A DNA stretch of 64,000 bases from Leifsonia sp. 1010 (GTDB lineage: Bacteria; Actinomycetota; Actinomycetes; Actinomycetales; Microbacteriaceae): assembly GCF_031455295.1 (NCBI RefSeq), contig NZ_JAVDSL010000001.1, positions 620,001-684,000 on the forward strand. The letters run 5' to 3'. Shown in pieces: positions 15,526 through 23,072 of this stretch. The translations under genes were made by a program, and so were the position numbers. Position 1 is the first letter of the stretch. Each line of letters begins with the position of its first letter. Below the pieces are notes generated by a model. The model searched no databases. It was given only the letters and a program-made list of their open reading frames with translations, and was not told the origin of the DNA.

Positions 15526-16478
15526 GAGTAGCGCTCCTCGAGTCGGCGGGAGATGACGAGCTGTGCGGCGATGACGATCCCCACCGCAAGAAGGAAGAGC
15601 ACGCTCAGCGCCGAGGCCTTGCCGATGTCGGACTGGGCGATGCCGTTCTCGATGATCGATTGCGTCAGCGTGCGGGTGGCGAATCCCGGTCCCCCGTGGG
15701 TGAGGGTGAACGGCAGGTCGTAGACCTTCAGCCCTCCGGTGAGAAGCAGCAGTTGGCTGACCGTGATCGCCGGAGTCAGCAGCGGCAACGTCAGATGGCG
15801 GAACTCCTGCCAGCGCCCTGCGCCGTCGATTTTCGCGGCCTCGAAGATGTCCGACGGCAGGCTCTGCATGTAGGCGAGGTAGAGCATGGCGTGCCACCCG
15901 GTCTGCGCCCAGACGGCAACGAGGATCACGCTGAACTGGGCCAGGCTCTCGTCGGACAGCCACGGGACGGGCGCGATCCCCAGCTGGCCGATCACCGAGT
16001 TGATCACGCCGGAGCCGAGCGGAGACAGGATGAAGGTCCAGACGAGGCCGAGCAGCGCGACGCTGGGCACGGCAGGAAAGAAGAACACGGAGCGGACGAA
16101 ACCGCGGCCGACGAAGCGGCGGTTCAGCACCATGGCCAGCGGGATCGCCAAGACCGTCACCGCGACGGTCGTGAGCAGGGCATAGGCCAGGGTGAAGCCG
16201 AGCGCCGAGAGCATGGAGGGGTCGGAGAAGATCCGGGCGTAGTTCTTCAACCCGATGAAGTGCGGAGAGGCTTCGTAGCCGTTGTAGTCGGTGAAGCTCC
16301 AGTACAGCGATTGCACCATCGGGACGAGGTACAGGACAACGAACACGACGATGATCGGAAGCACGAACCAGTAGGCGGCGAACCCTTCGCGAGCCCGGCG
16401 GAACCGGCTACGAGTGCGTTCGACGGAACCGGCGCCCACGATGCTGGGCGGTCGTTCCACAGTGGTGGCGTTTGCCAT
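15522..16478 (-). CDS. Sugar ABC transporter permease, CUT1 type (MalF-like)
   Basis: This 318-residue integral membrane protein has a basic cytoplasmic N-terminus, then LPIIVVFVVLYLVPMVQSLYWSF as the first helix. The EAA loop reads LPSDIFEAAKIDGAGRWQEFRHLTLPLLTP, followed by a TLTHGGPG turn typical of MalF/UgpA-like subunits. It pairs with the overlapping downstream permease and takes substrate from the binding protein encoded upstream. Together they probably import arabino-oligosaccharides. Confidence 0.92.
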   Translation of the reverse strand: MANATTVERPPSIVGAGSVERTRSRFRRAREGFAAYWFVLPIIVVFVVLYLVPMVQSLYWSFTDYNGYEASPHFIGLKNYARIFSDPSMLSALGFTLAYALLTTVAVTVLAIPLAMVLNRRFVGRGFVRSVFFFPAVPSVALLGLVWTFILSPLGSGVINSVIGQLGIAPVPWLSDESLAQFSVILVAVWAQTGWHAMLYLAYMQSLPSDIFEAAKIDGAGRWQEFRHLTLPLLTPAITVSQLLLLTGGLKVYDLPFTLTHGGPGFATRTLTQSIIENGIAQSDIGKASALSVLFLLAVGIVIAAQLVISRRLEERYS

Positions 16479-16511
16479 GGCGTTCTTCCTCGTTCGGCGC
16501 TTCGGAGGGGA

Positions 16512-16554
16512 AGGAGGGCGGGTCCGGCAGCCCGATGCGCGGGCCCGCCCTCCT
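16512..16554. terminator. Intercistronic hairpin after the binding-protein gene
   Basis: An 11-bp perfect stem (16512-16522 with 16544-16554) and 21-nt loop lies between the binding-protein stop and the first permease start. In transporter operons such hairpins usually reduce downstream expression or protect the upstream mRNA, giving excess binding protein. Confidence 0.6.
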
Positions 16555-16560
16555 GGTTCG

Positions 16561-17823
16561 TTACTGAAGGGACTTCAGCTTGGTGTCCATCCCCTGAGCG
16601 AACTGCTCCGGGGTGATCTTGCCGGAGATCGTCTGCTGGAGCAGCGCGACGGACTCGGAGGTCATCGCGTCGGCGTGGCTCGGCCAGTTGACCGCGGGCA
16701 GGTAGATCTTGCCGTCGCGGACGGCCGGGGCCATCGCGGAGAGGGACGGGTCGAGGTCCGGCGTGAAGTCCTTTGTCGTGGTGATCGACTGGGTCTCCTT
16801 CTGGTACAGCTCGACCCCCTTCTTGCTCTGGAGGAACTCGACGAACTTCTCCGCACCGGCCGCGTTCTTCGCCTTGGCATTGATCGCGTATCCGGGCGAG
16901 ACGGCGCCACACCAGTAGAGGTCGCCCTTCGTGTTCGGGACGGCGAGGTAGTCCAGGTTCAGGTTCGGTGCGGCCTGCTTGATACCGCCGAGCGCCCACG
17001 AGCCGGTGCCGATCATGGCGACCTTGCCCTGCTCGAACTGCTGCAGCACCTGGTCGCCGGTGAGGCCGGCAGCGGTGCGCGGCTCGACGCCCTTCTCGAA
17101 CAGCTCGTTCCAGGTCTTCACCGGGTCGGTCCAGGTCTTCTCGAAGCTCGTCTTGCCGGACCAGATCTGGTCGTCCATCTTGCCGTCCCGACTGGCGTTC
17201 TCGACGCCGAGCAGGGCGGAGAGGGTCACCGGGATGCCGTCGGCGGCCTCGTAGAACGGTGTGACGCCCGTGTCCTTGAGCTTCGTGCCGAGGTCGATGA
17301 ACTCCTGCCAGGTCTTCGGAGGAGCGGTGTAGCCCGCCTTCGCGGCCAGGTCCTTGTTGATCAGGATGCCGCCTCCCCACGAAGCCACGGCCGCGCCGTA
17401 GACCTTCCCGGACTTGCTGTAGGTGTCCTTCGCGGCCGGCGCGATGTTCGAGATCCAGGATTCACCGCTGAGATCCTTCACGAAACCGCCGTCCATCAGC
17501 TGGTGCTTGTTCTCCGCGGTGATGATGAACACGTCGGGCGCGGTGTTCGAGCCCAGCTGCGTCTGCAGCTTCTGGACGTACTGCGTGACGGGCGGCGTGT
17601 AGGACGCCTTGACCGTGAGCCCGGGGTTCTCCTTCTGGAACTCGTCGATCAGCGGCTGCATCGTCGTCTTCGGGTCCCAGGACAGGAAGGTGACGGTCTT
17701 GGAGCCGGAACCGGAGCCGCTGGAGCAGCCGGTCAGCGCGGCGGCAGCGGTGGCGACCGCCGTCAGGGCGACCAGCGCTCGGGTGACGCGGCGCCGGGTC
17801 GGCGCCGAGGTGTGAAGCGACAT
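16561..17823 (-). CDS. Sugar ABC transporter substrate-binding lipoprotein
   Basis: This 420-residue protein is a family-1 extracellular solute-binding protein. Its signal peptide ends in a lipobox (AALTGCSSG), so it is anchored by a lipidated cysteine on the outer face of the membrane. The mature part has TVTFLSWDPKTTMQPLIDEFQ and YYxxPP-like and W-rich segments of carbohydrate-binding proteins. It sits between the intracellular GH43 gene and two CUT1 permeases in one minus-strand operon. The ligand is probably an arabino- or arabinoxylo-oligosaccharide, inferred from linked enzymes. Confidence 0.9.
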   Translation of the reverse strand: MSLHTSAPTRRRVTRALVALTAVATAAAALTGCSSGSGSGSKTVTFLSWDPKTTMQPLIDEFQKENPGLTVKASYTPPVTQYVQKLQTQLGSNTAPDVFIITAENKHQLMDGGFVKDLSGESWISNIAPAAKDTYSKSGKVYGAAVASWGGGILINKDLAAKAGYTAPPKTWQEFIDLGTKLKDTGVTPFYEAADGIPVTLSALLGVENASRDGKMDDQIWSGKTSFEKTWTDPVKTWNELFEKGVEPRTAAGLTGDQVLQQFEQGKVAMIGTGSWALGGIKQAAPNLNLDYLAVPNTKGDLYWCGAVSPGYAINAKAKNAAGAEKFVEFLQSKKGVELYQKETQSITTTKDFTPDLDPSLSAMAPAVRDGKIYLPAVNWPSHADAMTSESVALLQQTISGKITPEQFAQGMDTKLKSLQ

Positions 17824-17838
17824 TGCTTTCTCTTTCTC

Positions 17839-18732
17839 TTAGGTGTCGAGGGTTTCGGGTATTGCTGTTGAGGTCAAGCGGATTGCTGCGCTTCCTGGAG
17901 TGACCGGCTCCAGGTCGCCGTTGGGAAGGTGCCGCAGCGGGTCGATCACGATCTCGCGGTGGAAGCCGTTCCCTCCTGGGATCGCGAACCGGTGATACGC
18001 GATGACCCAGTCGTCGGTCCCGGGGAGTCGGAGGATGGAATGGTGACCGGTCGCCAGGATGCCCTCGGCCGGGCGCTGCTCCAGGAGCACTCCACGGTCC
18101 TCCCACGGCCCAGTCGGGCTCGTCCCCACCGCCCAGCGGACCCGATACTCCGGATCACGGGTGTCGTTCTCCGACCAGGTGAGGTAATACAGGTCGCCGC
18201 GGCGGTGGATGTGGGCAGCCTCCCGGAAGGTGGGGTGCGTCCACGACGTCACCGTCTCCTCGTCGATGCTGAGCATGTCGAAACTGAGCCGGGCCGTGTG
18301 GGCCACCGTGTTGCCCCACACCAGGTACGAAGCGCCGTCGTCGTCGATGAACACCGACGGGTCGATCGCTCGTCCCGAATGTGCTCCTTCCGCGACGATG
18401 GGACGGCCGGAGTCGATGAACGGCCCGGTCGGACTGGTCGCGACCGCCACCCCGATGTTGTCCTCGGCCGTGAAGTAGAAGTAGTACAGGCCGTTCCTCT
18501 CGGCGGCCGCCGGCGCCCAGGCATGGCGGGACGCCCACGCGACGTCCTCGCCGAGCCGGAGGATCTCTCCCTCATCGACCCACTCGCGGAGGTTCGCAGA
18601 CGACAGCACGCGGAAACTGGTGGAGGACCAATCGGGCGAGCCGTCGGTCGTCGGGTACACGTAGAATCGCCCGCCGAACGCCGCCAGCGCCGGATCTGCG
18701 AAATACCGGCCGGCAGGACCACCTGCACCCAT
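17839..18732 (-). CDS. Cytoplasmic GH43 glycoside hydrolase
   Basis: This 297-residue protein has no signal peptide and is close to single-domain GH43 length. All three catalytic positions are visible: Asp13 in YFADPALA (base), Asp124 in AIDPSVFIDDDG (pKa modulator) and Glu171 in FREAAHIHRRGDLYYL (acid). RHAWAPAAA and TGHHSI are further family landmarks. It is the first gene of the operon that ends with the two permeases, so it probably cleaves imported arabino- or xylo-oligosaccharides. Tandem operators lie 29-64 bp upstream of its start. Confidence 0.88.
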   Translation of the reverse strand: MGAGGPAGRYFADPALAAFGGRFYVYPTTDGSPDWSSTSFRVLSSANLREWVDEGEILRLGEDVAWASRHAWAPAAAERNGLYYFYFTAEDNIGVAVATSPTGPFIDSGRPIVAEGAHSGRAIDPSVFIDDDGASYLVWGNTVAHTARLSFDMLSIDEETVTSWTHPTFREAAHIHRRGDLYYLTWSENDTRDPEYRVRWAVGTSPTGPWEDRGVLLEQRPAEGILATGHHSILRLPGTDDWVIAYHRFAIPGGNGFHREIVIDPLRHLPNGDLEPVTPGSAAIRLTSTAIPETLDT

Positions 18733-18760
18733 GTCGGCTCTCCATCCTCATCGATGATCC

Positions 18761-18796
18761 TGTATCGATACAAGATCGCTGCGATGTATCGTTACA
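18761..18796. promoter_or_regulatory. Tandem perfect LacI-type operators of the GH43-transporter operon
   Basis: TGTATCGATACA (18761-18772) and TGTATCGTTACA (18785-18796) are 24 bp apart, the same spacing as the pair upstream of the secreted GH43 gene. The first is a perfect palindrome; the second departs from symmetry at one position. Confidence 0.78.
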
Positions 18797-18836
18797 TACT
18801 TGCCGTCGATCCGCAAGCTCCACCGCACTCTGGGCG

Positions 18837-19769
18837 TCAGCCCTCTCGCGCCGACCCGCCGAGCCCGCTCGCGACCAGCTCCACGTACTCCCGCATCGCC
18901 GCGTCGTCGGGGGCGTTGTTCGGGTTGACCTCGGTCAGCACGATGCCGGCGAACCGGTCGCTGTCCGAGAACACGCGCAGGCTGGCCACGACCTCCGCCA
19001 CGCTCAGTCCCCAGGGAGCGGCGTCGGGGTTGGGCATGTTCGCCAGCGGCAGGTGCAGGTGGCCGAGCACATCGACATCGAAGTGGACGACGAAGCGCTC
19101 CCCCGCCGCCTCCGCCGCTGCGAGCGCCGCTTGCGCGGCCTCGACGGCATCCACGTGGATGCGCGTCGCCGGAACACGGACGAGTCCGAGCTGCTCCACC
19201 AGTGCGCGCTCGAGGTCGTCGCCGTCCTCCGGGAGGGCATCGCCGTAGAGGACCACCTCGTCCGGGCGCAGTAGCGGAGGCTCCCCCTGCAGCGTCGTCA
19301 GGATCGGGTCGCTGCCCGGGAGAGCCAGCAGATGCGCCACTCCCATCGCGTCGACGTTGCCGTACGCGATGCGACCGGGCGTGTAGAGGTCGGGGCCGCC
19401 GTCCACGTACAGCAGCGCGGTCGGCGCACCCGCCCGTCGAAAGCCCGCCACAACGCCGAGGGTCACGGTGCAGTCGCCGCCGATCACCAGCGGCGTCCGC
19501 CCGGCGCCGATCACCGCAGCCACCGCGCCCGCCGTCTCCACGGCGACCCGATGCACCTCGCCGATGTTCTGCCGGTCGGGATTCGCCGGGTCGGGTCGCC
19601 GCCGGAAGCCGGGCACATCCCCGTAGTCGCGGAGGTCGTGTCCCTGCTCCTCGAGCAGCCCGATCAAGCCCCATTCACGGATCGCAGCCGGCGCCAGGTC
19701 CATGCCGGGCGTGTGACCGCCGGCACTCGACGGCACACCGACGACTCCCCAGTGTCGTGACCTGCTCAC
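18837..19769 (-). CDS. Arginase/agmatinase-fold protein lacking both histidine metal ligands
   Basis: This 310-residue protein starts at GTG, overlapping the MFS gene stop (GTGA). The ureohydrolase fold is clear: LVIGGD, YVDGGPDLYT, HFDVDVLG and LTEVNP fall at the spacing of arginase motifs. Of the six Mn2+ ligands of classic arginases, the four aspartates remain (Asp123, Asp127, Asp231, Asp233), but the first histidine is Cys100 (GGDC) and the second is Gly125. It may bind one metal, use a different chemistry, or be non-catalytic. It is the last gene of the MarR-MFS operon. Arginase activity should not be assumed. Confidence 0.8.
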   Translation of the reverse strand: MSRSRHWGVVGVPSSAGGHTPGMDLAPAAIREWGLIGLLEEQGHDLRDYGDVPGFRRRPDPANPDRQNIGEVHRVAVETAGAVAAVIGAGRTPLVIGGDCTVTLGVVAGFRRAGAPTALLYVDGGPDLYTPGRIAYGNVDAMGVAHLLALPGSDPILTTLQGEPPLLRPDEVVLYGDALPEDGDDLERALVEQLGLVRVPATRIHVDAVEAAQAALAAAEAAGERFVVHFDVDVLGHLHLPLANMPNPDAAPWGLSVAEVVASLRVFSDSDRFAGIVLTEVNPNNAPDDAAMREYVELVASGLGGSAREG

Positions 19770-21250
19770 GCCCTCATCGTACGAGCGGACGGTTCGCCGG
19801 TGGAGGGGCTGCCGCCTGCATCCGCGCCGCCCCCATCCGCGCCGCCCGCATCCCCGCCGCCCGCGCCCTCGTGACCGATCGCCCGCAGGCTGCGGTCGAG
19901 CACGGTGATCAGCAGGAAGACCACCGAGATACCGATGACGACCCAGCCGAGCACGTGCAGGCCGCCGGTGGTGGCGTGGGCTCCGTAGACGTTGCCGTAG
20001 ACGACGGAGGCGACGATGGCGCCCAGGTAGAAGAAGGTGCGCAACAGGCCGGCCGAGGACGCGATCCGCTCCGGCTCGGCCTGGTGGTACAGCGTGTTCT
20101 GGATCGCGAGATTGTTGAGTCCCTGCGGGATGCCGAGCACGAGCATCGTGACGACGAGGAACCAGATCGGCGTCGTCCCGCCCATGAACAGCACGAGGAC
20201 GCCGGCGGCGAGCTGCGCGATCGAACCGATCAGGAGCTTCCAGAGCACCTCAGGACGACGGCCGAAGGCCAGCGCGACTCCGATTCCCGCGGCGAACACG
20301 GGCAGCAGCACGAGGCCGGCCGCGGTCGGGCTGAGCGTCCGGCCCTCCTCCAGCCACTGCGTGAACCCATAGACGAACGTGTAGGAGATCGTGGCGGTGA
20401 GCAGCGAGCGCGTGTACGTCAGCAGCAGCGGACCGTTGCCGCCGAGCACGCGCAGATCGATGAAGGGCGCATCCACCCGGAGCTCCCACCAGACCAGGCC
20501 GGCGCCGGCGACCAGCGCCACGGCGACCATCCACAGCGTCGCCACCGAGATGTTCTGCAGGAAGACCAGCAGGGCGAGCATCGTCACCGCGAAGAAGAGG
20601 ATGCCGAGGCCGTCGATGCGGGGCCGTTGGTCGCGCGGCGGCTCCAGGCCCGTCGTGCGCGGGAGGAGGATCCAGCCCAGGATGACACTGGCGACGCCGA
20701 GCGGGAGGTTCACGGCGAACGTGGCGCGCCATCCCCACGCTCCGATGAGCAGACCGCCGAGGGTCGGGCCGATGACCGCGACCGTCTGCGTCGTCACCGA
20801 GAGGACCGTGAGGATGACGGCGGGCGACGCGACGCCGGTGCGCTGCCCCTCCGCTCGGATCATGTGCATCGCCGCCGGATAGCCCGCACACGTGCCCAGG
20901 CCCAGCACGACCCGCGCGACGACCAGCCACCAGATGCTGTCGTGGGACGCCGGGATGAGGAGGCCGATCGCGCCCGCCACCGCCACCAGCGCGCCGCCCG
21001 CGAGGAACAGCCGCTTCACGCCGTAGATGTCGACTAGCCGTCCGACCAGCGGCTGGCCGATGGCCGTGGCGAGATAGAGGGCGGACACCAGCCACACGGT
21101 CTCGGACGCCGGCGCCCCCAGCGCGATCCCGATGGGGGCGAGCGCCACCGCGATGATGGCGGTGTTGATGGGATTGAGGACTGCCCCGAGCATCATCGGC
21201 GCGAGCAGGCGCCGATCGAAGCGTTGGGGCGGCGGTGGCTTGAGCGCCAT
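19766..21250 (-). CDS. MFS drug-type transporter, DHA2-like
   Basis: This 494-residue integral membrane protein has many hydrophobic helices and MFS signatures: GRLVDIYGVKRLFLAGG in the loop after helix 2, RVVLGLGTCAGYPAA in helix 4, and GPTLGGLLIGAWGWRATFAVNLPLG (motif C and the following DHA2 segment). The C-terminus is a glycine/alanine/aspartate-rich tail of about 35 residues, probably cytoplasmic and unstructured. The ATG shares one base with the marR stop (TGATG). Control by the MarR protein suggests efflux of an aromatic or toxic compound. Confidence 0.88.
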   Translation of the reverse strand: MALKPPPPQRFDRRLLAPMMLGAVLNPINTAIIAVALAPIGIALGAPASETVWLVSALYLATAIGQPLVGRLVDIYGVKRLFLAGGALVAVAGAIGLLIPASHDSIWWLVVARVVLGLGTCAGYPAAMHMIRAEGQRTGVASPAVILTVLSVTTQTVAVIGPTLGGLLIGAWGWRATFAVNLPLGVASVILGWILLPRTTGLEPPRDQRPRIDGLGILFFAVTMLALLVFLQNISVATLWMVAVALVAGAGLVWWELRVDAPFIDLRVLGGNGPLLLTYTRSLLTATISYTFVYGFTQWLEEGRTLSPTAAGLVLLPVFAAGIGVALAFGRRPEVLWKLLIGSIAQLAAGVLVLFMGGTTPIWFLVVTMLVLGIPQGLNNLAIQNTLYHQAEPERIASSAGLLRTFFYLGAIVASVVYGNVYGAHATTGGLHVLGWVVIGISVVFLLITVLDRSLRAIGHEGAGGGDAGGADGGGADAGGSPSTGEPSARTMRA

Positions 21251-21687
21251 CAGTCGAGGATCCGTTCGAGGATGGCGGTCGCCGCCGCGAGGGTGATCAG
21301 CTCTGCCTTCGACGCCTGCTCGGACAGCGCCTGGTCGAGCCAGGCGAGGCCCGCCTCCTTCTGGCCGGCGACCTGCGCCCATCCCGCCTCGGTCAGGTCG
21401 ACGATCTGCCGACGACCGTCGTTCGGGTCCTGGCTGCGGGTGACGAAGCCCATCGCCTCCAGCGCCTCCACGATCGCCGCCATCGACTGCGGGCGCACCC
21501 GTTCGGCCATCGCCAGCGCGCTCACCGTCGACACGCCGCCCTTGCTCAGCCGTGACAGTGCCGACGCCTGCGAGGGCGTGATGGCGTCGGACGTCGCCTC
21601 GCGCAGCTTGCGAAGAAGCCGGGCGAGCACCGCCCGGAGGTCGACGGCGATCTGCTGCGGTGTCACATCCGGTTGACCTGTGCTCAT
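21250..21687 (-). CDS. MarR-family transcriptional regulator
   Basis: This 145-residue protein has a winged helix: ITPSQASALSRLSKGG, STVSALAMAERVRPQSMAAIVEALEAMGFVTRSQDPNDGRR (recognition helix and wing), then C-terminal dimer helices. The order regulator-exporter-arginase-like protein, all overlapping, is typical of a self-controlled efflux operon. It probably binds the dyad in the 55-bp divergent region and also controls the isochorismatase-like gene. Confidence 0.9.
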   Translation of the reverse strand: MSTGQPDVTPQQIAVDLRAVLARLLRKLREATSDAITPSQASALSRLSKGGVSTVSALAMAERVRPQSMAAIVEALEAMGFVTRSQDPNDGRRQIVDLTEAGWAQVAGQKEAGLAWLDQALSEQASKAELITLAAATAILERILD

Positions 21688-21699
21688 ATCGACAGTCTA

Positions 21700-21711
21700 A
21701 ACTGCACAGTT
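21700..21711. promoter_or_regulatory. MarR operator candidate
   Basis: AACTG-CA-CAGTT is a perfect 5-bp-arm dyad midway in the 55-bp region between marR and the divergent isochorismatase-like gene. Outer ACAG and CTGT elements extend the symmetry. Confidence 0.5.
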
Positions 21712-21742
21712 GTACCTGTCTAGATTCGTCGAGAGGATCCCG

Positions 21743-22297
21743 ATGACCACCGCCCTGCTGCTGATGGACTTCCAGAACGGCATCGCCGGCCGCCCCGGCT
21801 TCGAGCCGACGGTCGAGGCGGCCGCCCGAGCCCTCGCCGCCGCACGCGACCACGGCATCCCGCCGGTCTTCGTCCGCGTCGCCTTCCGTCCCGGCTACCC
21901 GGAGGTCGCCGCCTCCAACCTGGCGTTCGGCGGCCGCGCGGCGAGCGCCGGCGACGCCATGCTGGTCGACAACCCTGCGACCCAGGTCGTGGACGCGCTC
22001 GCACCACGCGGCCAGGAGCCGGTCGTGGTGAAGAAGCGCGTCTCCGCCTTCGCGGGAAGCGACCTGGAGGTGCTGCTGCGCGGCCTCGGCGCCGACGAGC
22101 TCGTGCTCGCGGGCATCGCGACCAGCGGCGTCGTACTGTCGACGCTGCGCCAGGCGGCCGACCTCGACTACCGGCTCACCGTGCTCGCCGACGCGTGCGG
22201 CGACGCCGACCCCGAAGTGCACCGCGTGCTCACCGAAAAGGTCTTCCCACGTCAGGCCGCCGTCACCACCGTCGACGAGTGGGCCGCGTCGCTCTGA
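21743..22297 (+). CDS. Isochorismatase-family hydrolase without the catalytic cysteine
   Basis: This 184-residue cytoplasmic protein starts at ATG 21743 behind GAGAGGAT; an in-frame TTG 11 codons earlier would overlap the operator. It has the family aspartate (LLLMDFQNG), the lysine (VVVKKRVSAF) and LAGIATSGVVLSTLRQA. In nicotinamidase-like members the last segment carries the catalytic cysteine; here that position is glycine, as in PhzD-type isochorismatases that work without it. Substrate unknown. It is divergent from the MarR operon and followed closely by the MOSC gene. Confidence 0.82.
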   Translation: MTTALLLMDFQNGIAGRPGFEPTVEAAARALAAARDHGIPPVFVRVAFRPGYPEVAASNLAFGGRAASAGDAMLVDNPATQVVDALAPRGQEPVVVKKRVSAFAGSDLEVLLRGLGADELVLAGIATSGVVLSTLRQAADLDYRLTVLADACGDADPEVHRVLTEKVFPRQAAVTTVDEWAASL

Positions 22298-22325
22298 GTC
22301 GACGGACATGGGGCACGATGGGGGG

Positions 22326-22862
22326 ATGACGACCGCACGCGTGATCTCGGTGAACAGCGACGGCGACCACCGCTTCTCCAAGCCGCCGCAGGAGTCCATC
22401 ACCCTGGTCGCCGGCCTCGGTGTCGAAGGGGATGCGCATTTCGGCGCGACGGTCCAGCACCTCTCCCGCGTGCGGCGCGACCCGACGCAGCCGAACCTGC
22501 GCCAGGTCCACCTCATCCACCGCGAGCTCTTCGATGAGGTGACGGCCGACGTCGTGCCGGGCCAGCTCGGCGAGAACGTGACGACCGACGGGCTCGAGCT
22601 GCTGGGCCTTCCGCGCGGCACCCGCCTGCACCTGGGCGAGGAGGCCGTCGTCGAGCTGACCGGGCTGCGCAACCCGTGCGTCCAGATCGACCGGTTCGAG
22701 CCCGGCCTGCTCAAGGAGGTCGTGGGAACCGACGCAGACGGCGCCACGGTCCGGAAGGCCGGGGTCATGGCCGTCGTCGTGACCGGCGGCGTCGTGCGGC
22801 CCGGCGACGCCATCGACGTGCGCCTTCCGGCGGAGCCGTTCGAGGCGCTCGCACCGGTCTGA
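22326..22862 (+). CDS. MOSC-domain protein
   Basis: This 178-residue protein begins MTTARVISVNSDGDHRFSK and carries the MOSC core: VAGLGVEGDAHFG, LRQVHLIHRELF, PGQLGENVTTDGL and ELTGLRNPC, whose cysteine is the predicted molybdenum-cofactor/sulfur-handling residue. The family includes stand-alone YiiM-like proteins that reduce N-hydroxylated compounds or bind the cofactor. It is 28 bp after the isochorismatase-like gene and probably cotranscribed. The physiological substrate cannot be read from sequence. Confidence 0.85.
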   Translation: MTTARVISVNSDGDHRFSKPPQESITLVAGLGVEGDAHFGATVQHLSRVRRDPTQPNLRQVHLIHRELFDEVTADVVPGQLGENVTTDGLELLGLPRGTRLHLGEEAVVELTGLRNPCVQIDRFEPGLLKEVVGTDADGATVRKAGVMAVVVTGGVVRPGDAIDVRLPAEPFEALAPV

Positions 22863-23017
22863 GCCGCCGATTTCCGCGCTCGAAAGGGAAATGGAACCTT
22901 TTCGCCCCGTCCGGACATCTCTCTATAGGGACACGGATCAGGTCGGCGAGAAGGGGCGCCCGCTGAACGTGCATCCCTGCTCCGGGGGCCTGAACTTCCG
23001 TCCACCGGACGAGGACC

Positions 23018-23054
23018 GGGCCGCGCACCGTACCGGGGGGTTGGTGCGCGGCCC
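23018..23054. terminator. Bidirectional terminator between MOSC and aldo-keto reductase genes
   Basis: A perfect 12-bp stem (23018-23029 with 23043-23054) and 13-nt loop lies in the 210-bp gap between convergent genes. No other feature is seen in that gap. Confidence 0.65.
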
Positions 23055-23072
23055 CCTCGTGGGCACGGAGCG

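Noticed and set aside
18837-19769. Annotation as a true arginase, as partner of arginine deiminase
   Set aside because: Both histidine ligands are missing and the gene belongs to a MarR-efflux operon 24 kb away from arcA.
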